This document shows, one piece after another, positions 32,912 to 45,322 of a DNA stretch of 64,000 nt. Each line of letters opens with the position of its first letter. Position 1 is the first letter of the stretch. The stretch comes from Sorghum bicolor (taxonomy: Eukaryota; Streptophyta; Magnoliopsida; Poales; Poaceae). Made by a program: the position numbers and the translations under genes. The DNA lies in NCBI RefSeq assembly GCF_000003195.3, contig NC_012872.2, positions 51,255,695 through 51,319,694 on the forward strand. The letters run 5' to 3'. The notes beneath the pieces are model-generated. The model was not told the DNA's origin, made no database searches, and worked only from the letters and a program-made list of their open reading frames with translations.

Positions 32912-35337
32912 TCAAGCTTGAGTTTTGGGGACCCACATTTGCTTAGGGTCCTTAATCTTCTCCACTAGTGACTTTGGCACCCAAATCTTCCTTAGCCTTT
33001 GCTTGTTGGGTGGCCTCATGAAGCTAACCTTGACTTTGTCATTCTTGTCTTGCCTTACAATGTAGTGAGCATTGAAGGCAAATGGTCTAGCATGCTGGGG
33101 CAAAGGAGCTGGTAGTGGTGCCTCACATTCATGGGCAAAGTGACCTTCTTGTCCACACTCAAAGCATCTCTTTGGCTTGGGCTTTCTTGGTTGATCATGA
33201 GTGGCTTGAGATTTGATTAGCTTGCTTTGTTGAGCCTTGTATCTAATTACACTTTTGTCCATCTTCATGATTGTGTTCATGAAAAGTTCACTTTGCAAGT
33301 CCTTGCCTCTAGTGAACTTGACTAATCCCTTGGTGAGATGTTCTTTCTCTAGCTTTAGCTTCTTGTTCTCTTGGGTTAGCCTTTTGATGATGGGATCATC
33401 CTTGCTCTCAAGCTCTTCCAAGATGAAAGACTCATCTTCTTCTTGCTTGTGATATAACAATCCAAGATTGAGGTATTGGTTCTCTTCCTTGAGCTTCTTG
33501 TTCTCATATGCAAGATCTTTGTCACGATCAAGTATTTCAACCACTATGGTGTTGTGCTTTGCTTGCTCTTGCAACTCTTTCTTGAGCTTCAAATTTTCAC
33601 ATTTGATCTTCTCATTCTCTTTCTTGATCTTGATAGTGTCCTCATAATTCTCGGTCATTACCACATTCTTGCCTTTGCAACTACCATATTTGTCGATGCT
33701 CTCCATAAGTAAGTCATCACAAGAAGTGGCCACATCAAGCTTAGCAACATGGTTAGTAGCAACATGTGTTTCATTTATAGCAAGATCATAAGCTAGCTCA
33801 AGATTATCATTGTTCACTTTTAGAGTTGTGAACTCTTCTTTCAACACCCTATGTCTAGCAATGAGCTCATCATGCACAACCTCAAGTTTATAATGTTTTT
33901 CTTTGAGCTCTTTTAAAGATAGTTTGAGCTCCTTGAGTTTGGTGGTCATGATTTCATTTTGATCTCTAAGCTCATCACTAGACTTACTTTGCAAGAAGAG
34001 ATTCATTTTCATTTCCTAGCTTTTCATTTTCACTTCTAGTCTTTCTTATGATTTTAGAGTATTTGTTTAGCAAGTTTACAAGCTCATCATAAGAGGGTGA
34101 TTCAAACTCATTATCACTCTCACTACTCTCATCCTCACTTTGTACCTTCTGGTCACCCTTGTCCATGAGGCATAGGTGTGTAGAGGATGAAGATGATGGC
34201 GAAGGTGGTGGAGATGAAGCATCAATAGCAATAGCGGCCACCTTCTCATTATCACTCTCATTGCCCGAGGAGTCACCACTTGAGCTTTCTATGTCGGTGA
34301 GCCAATCAACAACAATGTATGTCTTGCTATTCTTCTTCTTGTGGTACTCCTTCTTCTTGCTACCTTTCTTCTTGAATGACTTCTTGTCATTCTTCTCATC
34401 GTCACTTGAGTCATCTTGGTCCTTATTCTTCTTCTTTTATTTGTCCTTCTTGGGTTTAGGACATTGATGAGAAAGATGACCAAGTTCACCACAATTGTAG
34501 CAATCCATCTTGGAGATGGGCTTTCTCTTGCTACTTGTGAAGAACTTCTTTTTCTTGGAGTCGAAGTTGACTCCATTCTTGTTGAGTGTCTTTAGCATCT
34601 TGGTGCTCACCATAAGAGCAATGGTGGCATCATCATCACTTGAAGTTGATGATTCAACTTCAATCTTCTTGTGAGCGGCCTTGAGATCCAAGTCCTTCTT
34701 TTCTTTCTTTGATGATGAGGAGCTATCTTAGGGGCTTGATGTGCATGTACATCTCATGAGAGTTGATCTTCCCCAAGATGGATGTTGGCGTGGAGGTTGA
34801 GAGATCTCCTTAATGAAGAACCATGACTATGTACCCATATTTGTCAATGGGTAGGACACATAGTATTTTCCTTACCACATCCGCTGGACTCATCTTGTTG
34901 AGTCCAAGACCATTGAGCTTCTCTACAATCACATTCAAGCAAGAATACATTTCATTAGCATTTTCATTGGAAAGCATTTCAAATGTATTAAGCTTGTGCA
35001 TAACAAGATGGAATCGCTCCTCACGCTCACTCTTGGATCCCTCATGGAGGGCACAAAGTTCAGTCCATAGTTCATGGGCGTCTTTGTGGTTCTACACACG
35101 GTTAAACACCTCTTTGCAAAGACATCTAAAGATGTGGTTTTTAGCCTTTGCATTCCACTTTTCATTCTCTTGCTCAAGTGGATTAAGAGTGGTGTCCTTA
35201 GCTGGAGGAGCAAATCGTTCAGTCGCGGCTTTTAGGCACTTGACATCGCAAGCCTCGAGGTATGACTCCATCCGTATTTTCTAATACAGAAAGTCATCAC
35301 CATCAAACATAGGTGGTGGTCTATCCCTGTGAGACAT
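32912..35337 (-). pseudogene. Copia gag with coiled coil and two zinc knuckles, broken
   Basis: The start MSHRDRPPPMFDGDDF is on the minus strand at 35337. A stop TAG at 35283-35281 sits where the family has Trp (FLYW). The same frame resumes through LNPLEQENEKWNAKAKNHIF and MHKLNTFEMLSNENANEMY. It is broken again at 34810, and frame changes lie near 34.7 and 34.0 kb. The first CCHC knuckle is CYNCGELGHLSHQC (about 34.5 kb), followed by a Lys/Asp/Ser-rich stretch. A long heptad-like coiled coil (about 34.0-33.3 kb) follows, and a second knuckle CFECGQEGHFAHEC lies at about 33.15 kb. Two separated knuckles and a long coiled coil are typical of Sirevirus gag. Confidence 0.85.
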
Positions 35338-35375
35338 CTTTCTCTAGGTGGTGAAGCCTAATTTAAGAGCACTCG

Positions 35376-35387
35376 GCTCTGATACTA
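35376..35387 (-). promoter_or_regulatory. primer binding site of the Copia element
   Basis: TAGTATCAGAGC on the minus strand lies three bases inside the LTR. It matches the initiator-Met tRNA 3' end (TGGTATCAGAGC in intact relatives) except at the second base. Confidence 0.8.
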
Positions 35388-35389
35388 AT

Positions 35390-36881
35390 TGAAAGGATCA
35401 AGATGCCCAAGAGAGGGGGTGAATTGGGATTCTCTAAAAATTTAAGCAACCTATAAGCCTCAATTCAACCCTTGTGCCTAAGTGTGTTCTAGAGAGCTAT
35501 TGGATAAAAGTTTTGCAACCTAGTTCCAATCCTATTTTAGCATGGTAATTCTAAGAATGTAAAGTGCTCAAAGTAAATGCTGGAATGTAAAGGATGAGAG
35601 GAAGAGGAACGTGGTGATGTTTTGCTGAGGTATCGGAGAGTCGCCACTCTCCACTAGTCCTCGTTGGAGCACCCGCGCAAGAGCCTTGCTCCCCCTTGGT
35701 CCGTGAAAGGACCAAGTGCTCTCTACGGGCTGATTCTTTGACACTCTATTGCCGTGAATCACCTACAACCGCTCACAAGCTTGACACGAGCCACCCACAA
35801 GAACACCAGGTGATCTTCATGCCTCCAATCACCATCAAACCATCTAGGTGATGGCGATCACCAAGAGTAACAAGTAAAGAACTCTCACTTGTCCCAATCA
35901 AGGCTCTAGAGAGTGGTGGATGCACACTTGAACTCTTGGAACTCACTAGAGAGGGATCTCTCAAGAAATCACTCAATTCTCAATTCTCTCTTGGCTCTTG
36001 CTTCTCTCTTGCACCACAAGGTGTTTCTTAGCTGAACAAATGGGCAAGAGAGCTATCTTGGACGAGGTGGAAAAGTATAAATACTCCCCATCAAGTCCAA
36101 GAGCCGGCCACATGAAATGAGCAGAAATTGTATGCACCAGATGCTCTTTATGTTGCACCAGACGCTCTCCGCAGAGAGTCCGGTGCCTCTCCAACGGCTA
36201 GCTGTACTTAGAAAACCTGCTCGCACCAGACACACGCAAACGTCCGATGTCCTCACCTTGGAGACGTCCCATGAGGAAGCCCGATTTACAACCTCTCTAG
36301 GTAAGGGAACAGACGCACCCCGTAGGGTCCGGTGCATGCATCCGGTGCCTAACCCTAGACACCTAGCACACTGGCTCAACTCCTGTATACATTGGATGCA
36401 CCAATAGTAGCACTACAGCGTTCGGTGCCAGCGTCTGTTGTGCCTACTCAACCAAAACATCATCGAATCACGAACTTTCCAAAACGAAGTTTGATCCTCT
36501 TGATCTAAGGACTTTCTCTGAGCTGCCTAGTGCTAGATTATCAAGTGTTCATCACACCTAAACCTAAAGCCTTGTCTAGGTCAAGCTACCCGTTCGTTGC
36601 CCCCCTTAATAGTCAGTTAAAGGAAAAACAAAGTCCTAAACTACTCTAAGCACTCTTCAACTCCAAATGGTACTTAGACCTAGTCTAGCCTTGATGATGT
36701 CCAACAATCCTTTAAAAACCGAAACGATTTCCATCATTAAGTAGGCATGAACGTCCTAGTCCATCGATCACCATTACCATGACCTAACTCAAATGGTTTT
36801 GTCGTTGCAAAACACACCTTAGTCATAGTAATCTACAATGTCATTAATCACCGAAACTCACTAGGAGCCTAGATGCTTTCA
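35390..36881 (-). repeat. right (5') LTR of the Copia element
   Basis: 1492 bp from TGAAAGGATCAAG to GATGCTTTCA as written on the plus strand. TATA-like TATTTATA on the minus strand lies near 36075. The GC-rich middle carries repeated 'gtccggtgc' motifs. The first 1150 bases match the truncated left LTR. Confidence 0.88.
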
Positions 36882-36893
36882 ATTACTATAAAT

Positions 36894-38241
36894 GTGTTTG
36901 GTTTAGTGGCCAACTCCTGGTCTATTCCCTGAATCCAAGTTTTCACATGTTTGGTTGGCTGGAGATGGCTAGAGCCTGGCTACACATGGCCATCCGTATG
37001 GTCCTGGCTTAGGCCTAGAAAAATGCAGCTAATGGTCATTTTTTCCTAGTTAGTCTCAGTGTGAGTTCGCATCACTGCTCGCTGCACCAGTCATCTCCTT
37101 TGCTTGCAACTCCTCTACTCCTCTATTGTACCGCTCTCGTCGTCCCTGAGCGAGGTCCTCTCCTGTTCTGCTATCGCTTGTCTTTGAGCGAGTGTCGTCT
37201 TTGTCCATGAAAGGATGAAGAAGACAGGAGCTGCACCTATCTCCTTCAATTCGAAGCTCTCCTTCTATTTGCCTTGTTCGATTCGACTCTCGCATCTGCA
37301 GTATCTCATAGAAAAGGTATCAAGTAACTAGCTAGGTTCATGCATGCATTTACCATAGTAGAGCATGCCCTGCTGCTCTAGTGCCAGTCCGTCAGGATGT
37401 GCTAAATCAAAGCCATGGCTGAGATTTTCTATGAGGGGACTAAGTCGACGCCGATGGTGTGGATGGATTGAGGATGGGAGGCCAAGATTTGCCATTAGCG
37501 GCGCTGATCCATGCCGCCTATGGATGAGGGTGGCGGTGCTAGTTCCACGTAGCGGTGCTGATCCACGCCGCCTATGGACGAGGGTGGCAGTGCTAGTGCC
37601 ACGTGCTGCGGCAAGTGATGGAGCATGGCGTGTGCAGCGCCCAAGCGCTCATGCTAGATGCCCCAAGCGACACGGTTCGGCTCAACTTGGTGGCTGAGGT
37701 ATGATGTCACCTCGGTCGGTGGCCTCCATGGATCTTGAGATAGACCTGCGGTGGTCCCAGATGAGCGGTGGCTAACGCCGATGGTGGAGGAGGTGCTCAC
37801 CAAGGTGTGGTGGCAAAGTTGCACCCGTGACTGTGACTGTGTGACTCTGCTACCAACATGTTGTTGTCATGCTCCACCTACTGCGCCAAGTATGCCTATC
37901 AGTTGTTTGATGAAATATCTCAATGGGGGTAAACTTACTAGCACGATTGGATTGCTAGGATAGGCTTAGATAATTCATACAAAAGGCTTAGATAATGCAT
38001 ACAATGGGGTAAACCTACACTGCTGCCATCGTGTTGTTGTCGCGCTTGGCCTACTTTGCTTATTTACATCCAAAGGTGATCCTATACGAAACAAACCTAG
38101 CAACCAAACACGTCATTTGCTAGCTAGGCTTAGATAACACATACAACCAAACAACTAGCGATTGGATTGCTAGGATAGGCTAAAGCTGCCTAGGCTTGGA
38201 TTCTAGCTAGAGTAGAAATAGTCTAAAAAACTAAACACATC
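36894..38241. mobile_element. possible foldback or PIF-like DNA element
   Basis: The left edge reads tgtgtttggtttag, and the right edge reads actaaacaca, a partial reverse complement. Motifs such as 'ctaggcttagataa' and 'caaccaaaca' recur near both ends. The middle is GC-richer and holds a tandem duplication (37498-37605). A 110-codon plus-strand frame (37365-37697) covers that repeat and has no recognised domain. No clean target duplication is seen. Confidence 0.35.
37498..37605. repeat. 54-bp tandem duplication
   Basis: Two 54-base copies start gcggcgctgatcc and gcggtgctgatcc, and each holds the phrase gccgcctatgga. The unit length is a multiple of three, so any frame passes through both copies. 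No gene is supported. Confidence 0.8.
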
Positions 38242-39355
38242 TCAGATTTGTCATGCTTAGTTTATATAAGGCAAACCAAATAAAATGTAGGGGGTGGAAA
38301 GATGATATAGAACCTAATTTCTCAACTAAACACACACTTTTTGATTGAGCCTAATTTGATTATTTTGACTAGATGCATGGATAAAGAGAAACTTAAGATC
38401 GAGGTACCACACTGTTGATAGTAATTTTAGCATAATTTTGAATCGTCAAAATCGTCAACGAAGTGTCACCTTTGGATGAAAATAAGCAAAGTAGTAATGA
38501 ATTTTGTGGTAGTAACTTCTTCCACATGTATTTGTTCCTATTTGAATAGGGGCAAGAATGGAAGGAAAAAGATGTTAGTGGGCCCACATAGGGGTAGGTC
38601 GAACCCCTCCCCCTTGTGGGGACACTAGGGTCCATTTTTAGTGAAAAGCCAACAAACACTTCAATGTGTTGAGAACCATCATATGAATATTTTCCTATAT
38701 CTAATGCTATAAAGAAAATAGACCTCATAGTCCATTAAGTTTGGATTTTGGTGTTCGATGAATAACATAACTCTTTAGAGAATGTTGTTTTCCACTATAC
38801 AAGGTATAGTTCAAATAGATGCAAGGTGGACTTAGACGACAAAGTGATTGTCTAAATGATTAACACCTCAAGAAAAGACATTAGGTGCCATGTTGAAGAC
38901 CTGCAAGACATGCTAGAAGTCTAAGACACGAAAGAAGTAGAAGCCCGAACATAAAAACACAAATAAAATTGAAGTCACTAAACCAAGACAAGGATATTGA
39001 TGAATTAGAATTGTCTCATGATAAGATCTGTTCAAATCAAGATGACTTTAGTTCAAAGTGTAGAGCTTTTTGTTAGTTTTCCAAAAAGTCTACGATTATC
39101 AAAAATGAAGTTCAGACCCTAAAATTATGCTAAAAATAGAAAAATGTAACATGGTGAAAGCAGGGTAACATATAGTCCGAATCTAATGATCCGACGCTCA
39201 GTGAACTAAACAGATAGTCCAATGTCAATGATCGGCCGCACACCTTGCTCGGACACTTCCAGAAAATATTGTAATGGGTAGTAGAAATATCTCTAAAGAT
39301 AAAAAGAATTTTTTTCGAGGAGATAAAAAATGTCTTAATTTCTAGAAAGCAAACC
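38242..39355. other. unannotated AT-rich spacer
   Basis: No coding region or complete transposon is recognised. A short passage at 39155-39250 has the 'ccgacgctcagtgaac' type of wording seen in decayed LTRs, but it is too short to assign. Confidence 0.3.
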
Positions 39356-39358
39356 TAC

Positions 39359-40098
39359 CACTACTACAGGATTGAACTACCGCAACGAGACCATTTTCAC
39401 CTCCGTGGTGGGCACAGTTTTTGCCCGCCACGGCTATTTAACTGCGCACAGTTGCTTCTGGCCACAGAAACGTCCGCTGCGGTAAATGATTAACCGCAGC
39501 AAGCAACATAAAATGTCTGCTTTGGTTAAGGGTATTAACCGCAGCGGGCAACGTAAAACGCCCGTTGCGGTTAACGCATTTACCGCAGCGTTGCCCGCTT
39601 CGGTAGTTCGTTGCCTTTATAAATAGCAGCCAGCTAACCCTCTTTTTCTTTCTCAAGGCTGCTCTCTTCCAAAATTATGAGGGGAGTGGTTTTGCCCTAA
39701 AATTTGACCAAACAATTGAATTGTGGTTTAGAGCATTGATTTTGTAGAGTAGGACATCACAAGAGGTAAATAGGAGCTCCCTCCCCTCTTTCTCTTCCTC
39801 TTTCTCTCACTTTTGAGCCTCCCTCTAGGTCTATATCTAGATCTAGATTTAGTTTCATGGAGCAGATAGAAAGCTGTATTTTTTTTGTCTAGATTCTTAT
39901 TGGATGCATATGAAACCTTCTTTGTTCGATGTGTAAGAGTTTGCAGGCACGATATGGATAGGTCAGAATGGATGTACGGGATGAATCGGGATGTACAGTA
40001 GTGGCCATGATTTACTGTGGCCTTATGACCGCGGCGGACGCGTTTGCCCGCTGCGGAAAGAAAAAACACCCGCCACGGTTATTCTTTCTGCAGTAGTG
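39359..40098. mobile_element. non-autonomous CACTA element, 740 bp
   Basis: Starts CACTACTACAGGATTGAAC and ends TTCTTTCTGCAGTAGTG, with the 3-bp target duplication TAC on both sides (39356-39358 and 40099-40101). Subterminal copies of 'ccgcagcgggcaacg' and its complement lie near both ends. A TATA box (tttataaatag, 39616-39626) and a leader resembling that of the larger CACTA element at 48.28-48.42 kb remain, but no transposase. It is probably an internal-deletion derivative. Confidence 0.88.
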
Positions 40099-40471
40099 TA
40101 CATATTTGTTTGAAAAAATAATTGCAAAAGAAAGAGACGTGAGAGAAAAATTATTAAAATATAAGGTGCGAAAGGGGTCGAGATCATACATTCATACGGA
40201 GTACAGGCCTATAGCCTGTCGGCATACTCACTCTATTGCATAAAGAAAGACACTATATAACACTATACGACATTATATTGACATTGTTCAGCACTGTTTA
40301 TCGTGGCTCACTAATACTTTTAAGGGATACTCAAATCATTTTATCTCATTCTTAATTTATGCTTCATCTATTTTAAATTATAAATTGTTCTAATTATTCT
40401 TGAATATATAATTTTTCATTCCATCTAAATGTACATAAAAACTACAAATTAAAAAGATCTAGGACTTCTTA

Positions 40472-40818
40472 GGCCGTGTTTAGAATGGAGATAAAAATTT
40501 TTTGGGTGTCACATCGGATGTGTCGAAAAAAGATATCGGGAGGGGTTTTTAAAAACTAATAAAAAACAAATTACATAACTCGTTTGGAAACTGCAAGACA
40601 AATCTATTAAGTATAATTAATCTGTCATTAGCACATGTAGGTTACTGTAGCACTTAAGGCTAATTATGGACTAACTAGACTTAAAAGATTCGTCTCGTGA
40701 TTTTTAACCAAACTGTGTAATTAGTTTATTTGTTTATCTATATTTAATGTTCCATGTATGTGTCTAAAGATTCGATGGGATGGATGAAAAAATTTTAGAT
40801 GGGAAACTAAACAGGGCC
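40472..40818. mobile_element. Tourist-like MITE, long form
   Basis: About 347 bp, from ggccgtgtttagaatgg to aaactaaacagggcc. Internal landmarks 'gactaactagacttaaaagattcgtctcg' and 'gtaattagttta' match the family in approximate form. A second terminus in the same family (ggccctgtttagcc) starts two bases later at 40821 and is one-ended. Confidence 0.65.
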
Positions 40819-41272
40819 TAGGCCCTGTTTAGCCATGAAAAAATTGGAAAGAAGAGAGTACAACAAATCCTATGACACCTTTCTTTGCGTGGGGTGTGCA
40901 GCAGGTCCTGCTGCGCTTGTCGTGGCATACTTAAATGAATCAATGAATCCCATTTTAAGCAGGGACCTAGCATTCGCATCTTGCAAAAAGTACGCGCCCA
41001 AACCACGCCAAATAGTGACACATGTTGATGAGAAAATGGTATTAATACGGGGTAAGGAATAGAATATCAATTAGATATGACATTTTATTGCATCACTGCA
41101 AATGGTATATTCCCTTCGTTCCAAATTAAAGATCATTTTTGCCTTTCACATAGACAAAATATAATACTTTAACTTTAACCTGGTTATAAAGATATTTTTT
41201 CTACAAGCCTTAGTTACAGACACAAACGCTTATACATGAGTTACACTCACCCTTATGAACACATGCAGACAC
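40819..41272. other. MITE fragments and dispersed repeat, no gene
   Basis: Contains the one-ended Tourist-like terminus at 40821 and a Stowaway-like terminus at about 41111 (cccttcgttccaaatta). From about 41236 it holds the left part of a dispersed repeat (gttacactcacccttatgaa) whose right part continues after 43238. A complete related copy lies at about 43370. Confidence 0.45.
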
Positions 41273-43238
41273 TAAAAGATCTTAATATAGCTAAAGAGAG
41301 TTAAATAGCCTAATAAAATTTCTACAAACTCACTAGAGCAAACAGTTAGTAAATAATAAAGCGAAGTCTTTTGCTCTAACTCTAATTAAGAGTTTGCAAG
41401 CCACTTATCCAAACAATTCTAGTTAGTTAGATCACCAGGCACACAAGAGCTATGTCACTACAAGCTATACTAGTGAACTAAGCTACACAAGGCAAAGCTA
41501 GTAACTAAAGCTAATTACACTACTTTGCGAGAATATAAATAGAAGGGATGCGATCTTTATACCAACATGTAGGGAATGAACCAATCAACAAAGATATGAA
41601 CCAAACAATCACTGGGAGAATGTCAATCAATCACAATTGAGACACACGATTTTTCTCCCAAGATTCATGTGCTTGCCGACACGCTAGTCCCTGCTGTGTC
41701 AACCAACACTTGGTAGTTCAATGGCTAAGAGGTGTAGCACGAACCTCATCCACACAATTGGACACCGCAAGAACCGACCCACAAGTGAGGTAGCTCAATG
41801 ACATGAGCAATTCACTAGAGTTGCCTTTGGTGCTCCGCCAAGGAAGGCACAAGGACCCCTCACAATCACTATAATCGGAGCTGAAAACAGTTACCAACCT
41901 CCGTTTGACGATCGTCGCTGCTCCAAACCGTCTAGGAGTCGGCAAACTCCAAGAGTAACAAATGAATCCCACAGCAAAACACAATCACCAAGTGTCTCTA
42001 GATGCAGTCACTTAAGCAATACACTTGGATTCTCTCCCAATCTCACAAAGATGAAGAATCAATGATGAAGATGAATGGGAGGGTGTTAGCTAGGATGACA
42101 AGGTTGCTATGTCAATGAAAATGCCTAAGAGAGTGAGCCCAAGCTAGTCAATATGTATTTATAGACACCCCAAACAAATAGAGCCGTTGGCTCTCTTGTT
42201 GCACAAGAATTAGGGGCGTCGGACACTCCGACGGTTAGCCATCGGATGCTAGCACCCAACGTCCAAGCATAGATGGACGCCACGTGTCCCTCTTTTGAAT
42301 CTCACACTTCGGTCTCCAACGGTCACAAAGTTACCACTGCACGTGGTCAAGGCACATTGGACGTGTTAGATGGATAGTATCGGACGCCACCGCCTCAGCG
42401 TCGAAGCTACTCAGAGAGGTACCAAACCTTAAATCGTCCAACGGACGTGTCAGGAGGGTAGTCACGAGACGCAACTAGCGTCCAATGCACACACTGCATG
42501 AACACCTTTCTTCGTGACCCTGCTATAGTAGCGAGTATCAATGTGTCTGATACTCAGCCTATGTAGAGCGTCGGATGTGCCGACACGTCCTGCCTGCACA
42601 TACCACAACACCCAGTACGCATCGGACGCAACCCCAACATCCGACGTGACATTGAGCAGGGTCTGATGCTCGTGACTTCGCCAGCTTTTCAAATCCACCT
42701 CCGATGCAATGGAAAATAGATATTTCATTTCTACGAAAATGTCGAATCCCAAACTCCTCTATACCCCTCAAACTCTACCTCATTTACAAATATGCTAACA
42801 CCACCATGTGTAAATCATCATATGCATGTGTGTTAGTATTTTCATAAGTATTTTCTCAAAGGAGTTAACACTCTCACTAGATCCTAATGCATATGCAATG
42901 AGTTAGAGCATCTAGTGGCACTTGGACAACTGTATTTTCATACGAGTTTCACCCCTCTTCATAGTATGGATATCAATCCTAAATCACTCACACCCTCTAA
43001 GGTGTCTGGAGTGCAAATTAAAAAGCTCCTAATACTTATACCTTGCCTTAAGTTTTTTGCTTTTCTCTTTCTTCTTTTCAAGCCGAGTACTTGATCACCT
43101 TGTGGTCATCACCACCATCACAATGATCCTCTAGGCTCCACCACTTGGCATGGGACTTATCATTTCATGTCTACACACTTAGCACAATGATTAGTCCCTA
43201 GATTTCATCAATTATCCAAAATCAAACTAGGGCTTTCA
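41273..43238 (-). mobile_element. solo LTR of a Sirevirus-like Copia element
   Basis: The sequence starts taaaagatc and ends gggctttca, corresponding to the mutated TGAAAGGATC...GCTTTCA tips of the Copia LTR at 35390. It shares the GC-rich core motifs (cgtcggacactccgacgg, 'ccaactccaagagtaacaa'-type phrases) and a minus-strand TATA (about 42150). No internal region accompanies it. Length is about 1966 bp. The flanks 'gacac' and 'caccc' are not a perfect target duplication. Confidence 0.65.
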
Positions 43239-43640
43239 CACCCGCCCGACCCCATGAGCACCTCTGAAGACCGACACTACTTCAACAATACTTTTAAGTA
43301 AACAGACAATATTTTCCTCTCCCAGCATTTCAGCACAAGCATCATCATAAACCAAATTTCAGCGAAATGAACGGGTACACGAGTTACACTCACCCCTATG
43401 AATGCACGCACACACGCCCTACCCCTATGAGCACCTTCGAAGACCGGCAAATCTCGAGATTGGTAAAGTCACCACAAACGTCTTATATCGATGGTCACGT
43501 CACCTACCACTGAAAGAATAGTGTCTTAAATTCTAGAATAAATCTAGAAAAATACGAGTATCTATGTCAAGTCGAGTACTTAAACCCGGGTAGACACGTT
43601 CTATCACAGAGAACCCAACTAGCTCAGCTACAGTTAAGTT
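43239..43640. repeat. dispersed grass repeat, two copies
   Basis: The phrase 'acccctatgagcacctt(c)gaagaccg' occurs at about 43249 (copy split by the solo LTR) and 43428 (complete copy). The complete copy continues to a 'cccgggtagacac' end near 43600. The superfamily is not assigned. Confidence 0.5.
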
Positions 43641-43823
43641 ATAACAATATAGTAATTTCTACAAGTTCGCATAAACATACTATCAAAATATATTTTTTAG
43701 GAAATATAGTGAAACTAAATCGATGTCATATATTTTGGTGCATTTTTTATACACTTAGTCATATTTAGATAAACTTGATTAAGGTGAAATTAAGTTAAAG
43801 TTAGTTATAATTTGAAATGATGG

Positions 43824-43824
<1 letters not shown>

Positions 43825-43864
<40 letters not shown>
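43825..43864. repeat. (AT)n microsatellite
   Basis: About 20 AT units without interruption. Confidence 0.95.
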
Positions 43865-43868
<4 letters not shown>

Positions 43869-45254
43869 AAACAGACCTGTATCTGTATATGATTCGCAAT
43901 GCATTTGCATGCATGGATGGTTAGATTGTGAGGGATGCAAGGGACCGGATTTGGATCGGATATGATGTCGGCACCGATGGCGCGCAAGAAAGGAATATGG
44001 GCAGGGTAGCTGAACGGGAGGCTGCCAAGCGGCCAGCAGGTCTCTGGTCCGATCGAGAGAGAGAGGTAGCCTAGCGGTACTCTGAGCACGCATGCAAATG
44101 CAAATCTCAGCCACAAGAGCTGTTGAGCTGTGCTTGCATTGGCTGTGGAGCCTGCAGAGCCAAGCATTATAGCATTATACTTTTTATTATAGATCCTGCG
44201 TGACCGCTGGTTTTGGATGCGCCCCCTTGCCCGTGCTTGTCGTGAATGCATGCGTGCATGATGGCGATGGCAGGCGCAGGCGCAATCTCGATGGATCCAG
44301 CGTACAGTGCACAGCTCGGCTTTAGTTTCGATATCTTTTTTAGAGCTAGACTAATAATACAAGTAGTTGTTGGCTGTAAGATTTTTAGCTCATCATTATT
44401 AATATATGGCTCACTTATTTCTCTCATAATTTTATTTGGTTTTTGTGTTTGAGCTGTCTCTAAACTTACAGCCCGCTTTTATTCTCTCTTTTTTTTCTCC
44501 TTCATCTCAATATTTAGTCATCTTACATACTACTATAATATTTCCTCTTACCAGATGGTGGCCTAACCGCTGAACCAGTCCTAGACTCCCGACAACAACG
44601 CTTTTTTGCTTCTCCTAGAGGCCTGCCCGGCTCCTGGATGTTTGTTTTTTTTTTTGGTGGTTTGCAGCTCGACCGCCCCAATCACGGTTGGGAAAAATAT
44701 ATGGCCAAAAAGATGATACTCCTTCCGTCCAAAACAAAAATATAACCTTTTTTCGTATGGATATAGAAGTTATATAAAAAATACTAACATTTATAATATA
44801 AAATAAATATCACTAAATTAATTATGAATATATTATTGTAGTAAACCCAATTGGACACAAATATTCAAATTAAGAGACTCTCTATTTTACCAAAAAAAAT
44901 TATCCTCTAACAGCTTGTCTAAATGGTTATATAAATATAGTTATATTTTATTCTAAATTTTTCACTAGCTAAAAGTAGAAGATGAGAATGACCTCTAGAG
45001 TGCGCACGAGATATAAAAAGTTATTGGAGAGTAAAAAGATATAGAAAACGATTTTTATGGATGACTCTCCAAATAATGATTTAGAGAGTGAGATTTAGAA
45101 AGACTCTTAGAGATACTCTAACCATCACCAAACTTGCACAATGATGTCATCTGGGTTCTCTAAACTTATGTGATAGTGTTATCTGAGTTCTCAACTCCCA
45201 AAATTTTGGTATTTGGGTCCTACAACTTGTATGGCAATATCATCTGGATCTAGC

Positions 45255-45257
<3 letters not shown>
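43865..45257. other. unannotated spacer with MITE termini
   Basis: No coding region is supported. A GC-richer segment (43900-44300) is open in some minus frames but shows no domain. A Stowaway-like terminus (atactccttccgtcc) is at about 44719. Possible paired 'gctgtaag' / 'cttacagc' ends lie at 44371 and 44465. Confidence 0.35.

Positions 45258-45320
<63 letters not shown>
45258..45320. repeat. (AT)n microsatellite
   Basis: About 30 AT units, immediately followed by 'actagggtaatgcccgtacg'. That is a recurrent start phrase of a dispersed grass repeat I cannot name with certainty. Confidence 0.95.

Positions 45321-45322
<2 letters not shown>

Larger units (their letters stand above)
22832..36881 (-). 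mobile_element. Sirevirus-type Copia LTR retrotransposon, interrupted by Gypsy fragment
   Basis: The element lies on the minus strand. The right-hand 5' LTR is 35390-36881, the primer site 35387-35376, gag 35337-32912, protease/integrase about 32867-31498, and reverse transcriptase/RNase H about 31490-29774. The left-hand LTR keeps only 22832-23979, beyond which a Gypsy fragment (to 29014) is joined. The five bases ATTAC flank both outer ends (22827-22831 and 36882-36886), so the ends come from one insertion. The LTR termini are TG...CA with inner matches TGAAAG/CTTTCA, and the left copy is mutated to TAAAAAG. All reading frames are broken. Gag with a coiled coil and two zinc knuckles, and RT motifs resembling maize Opie/Ji, suggest the Sirevirus lineage. 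Confidence 0.88.
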
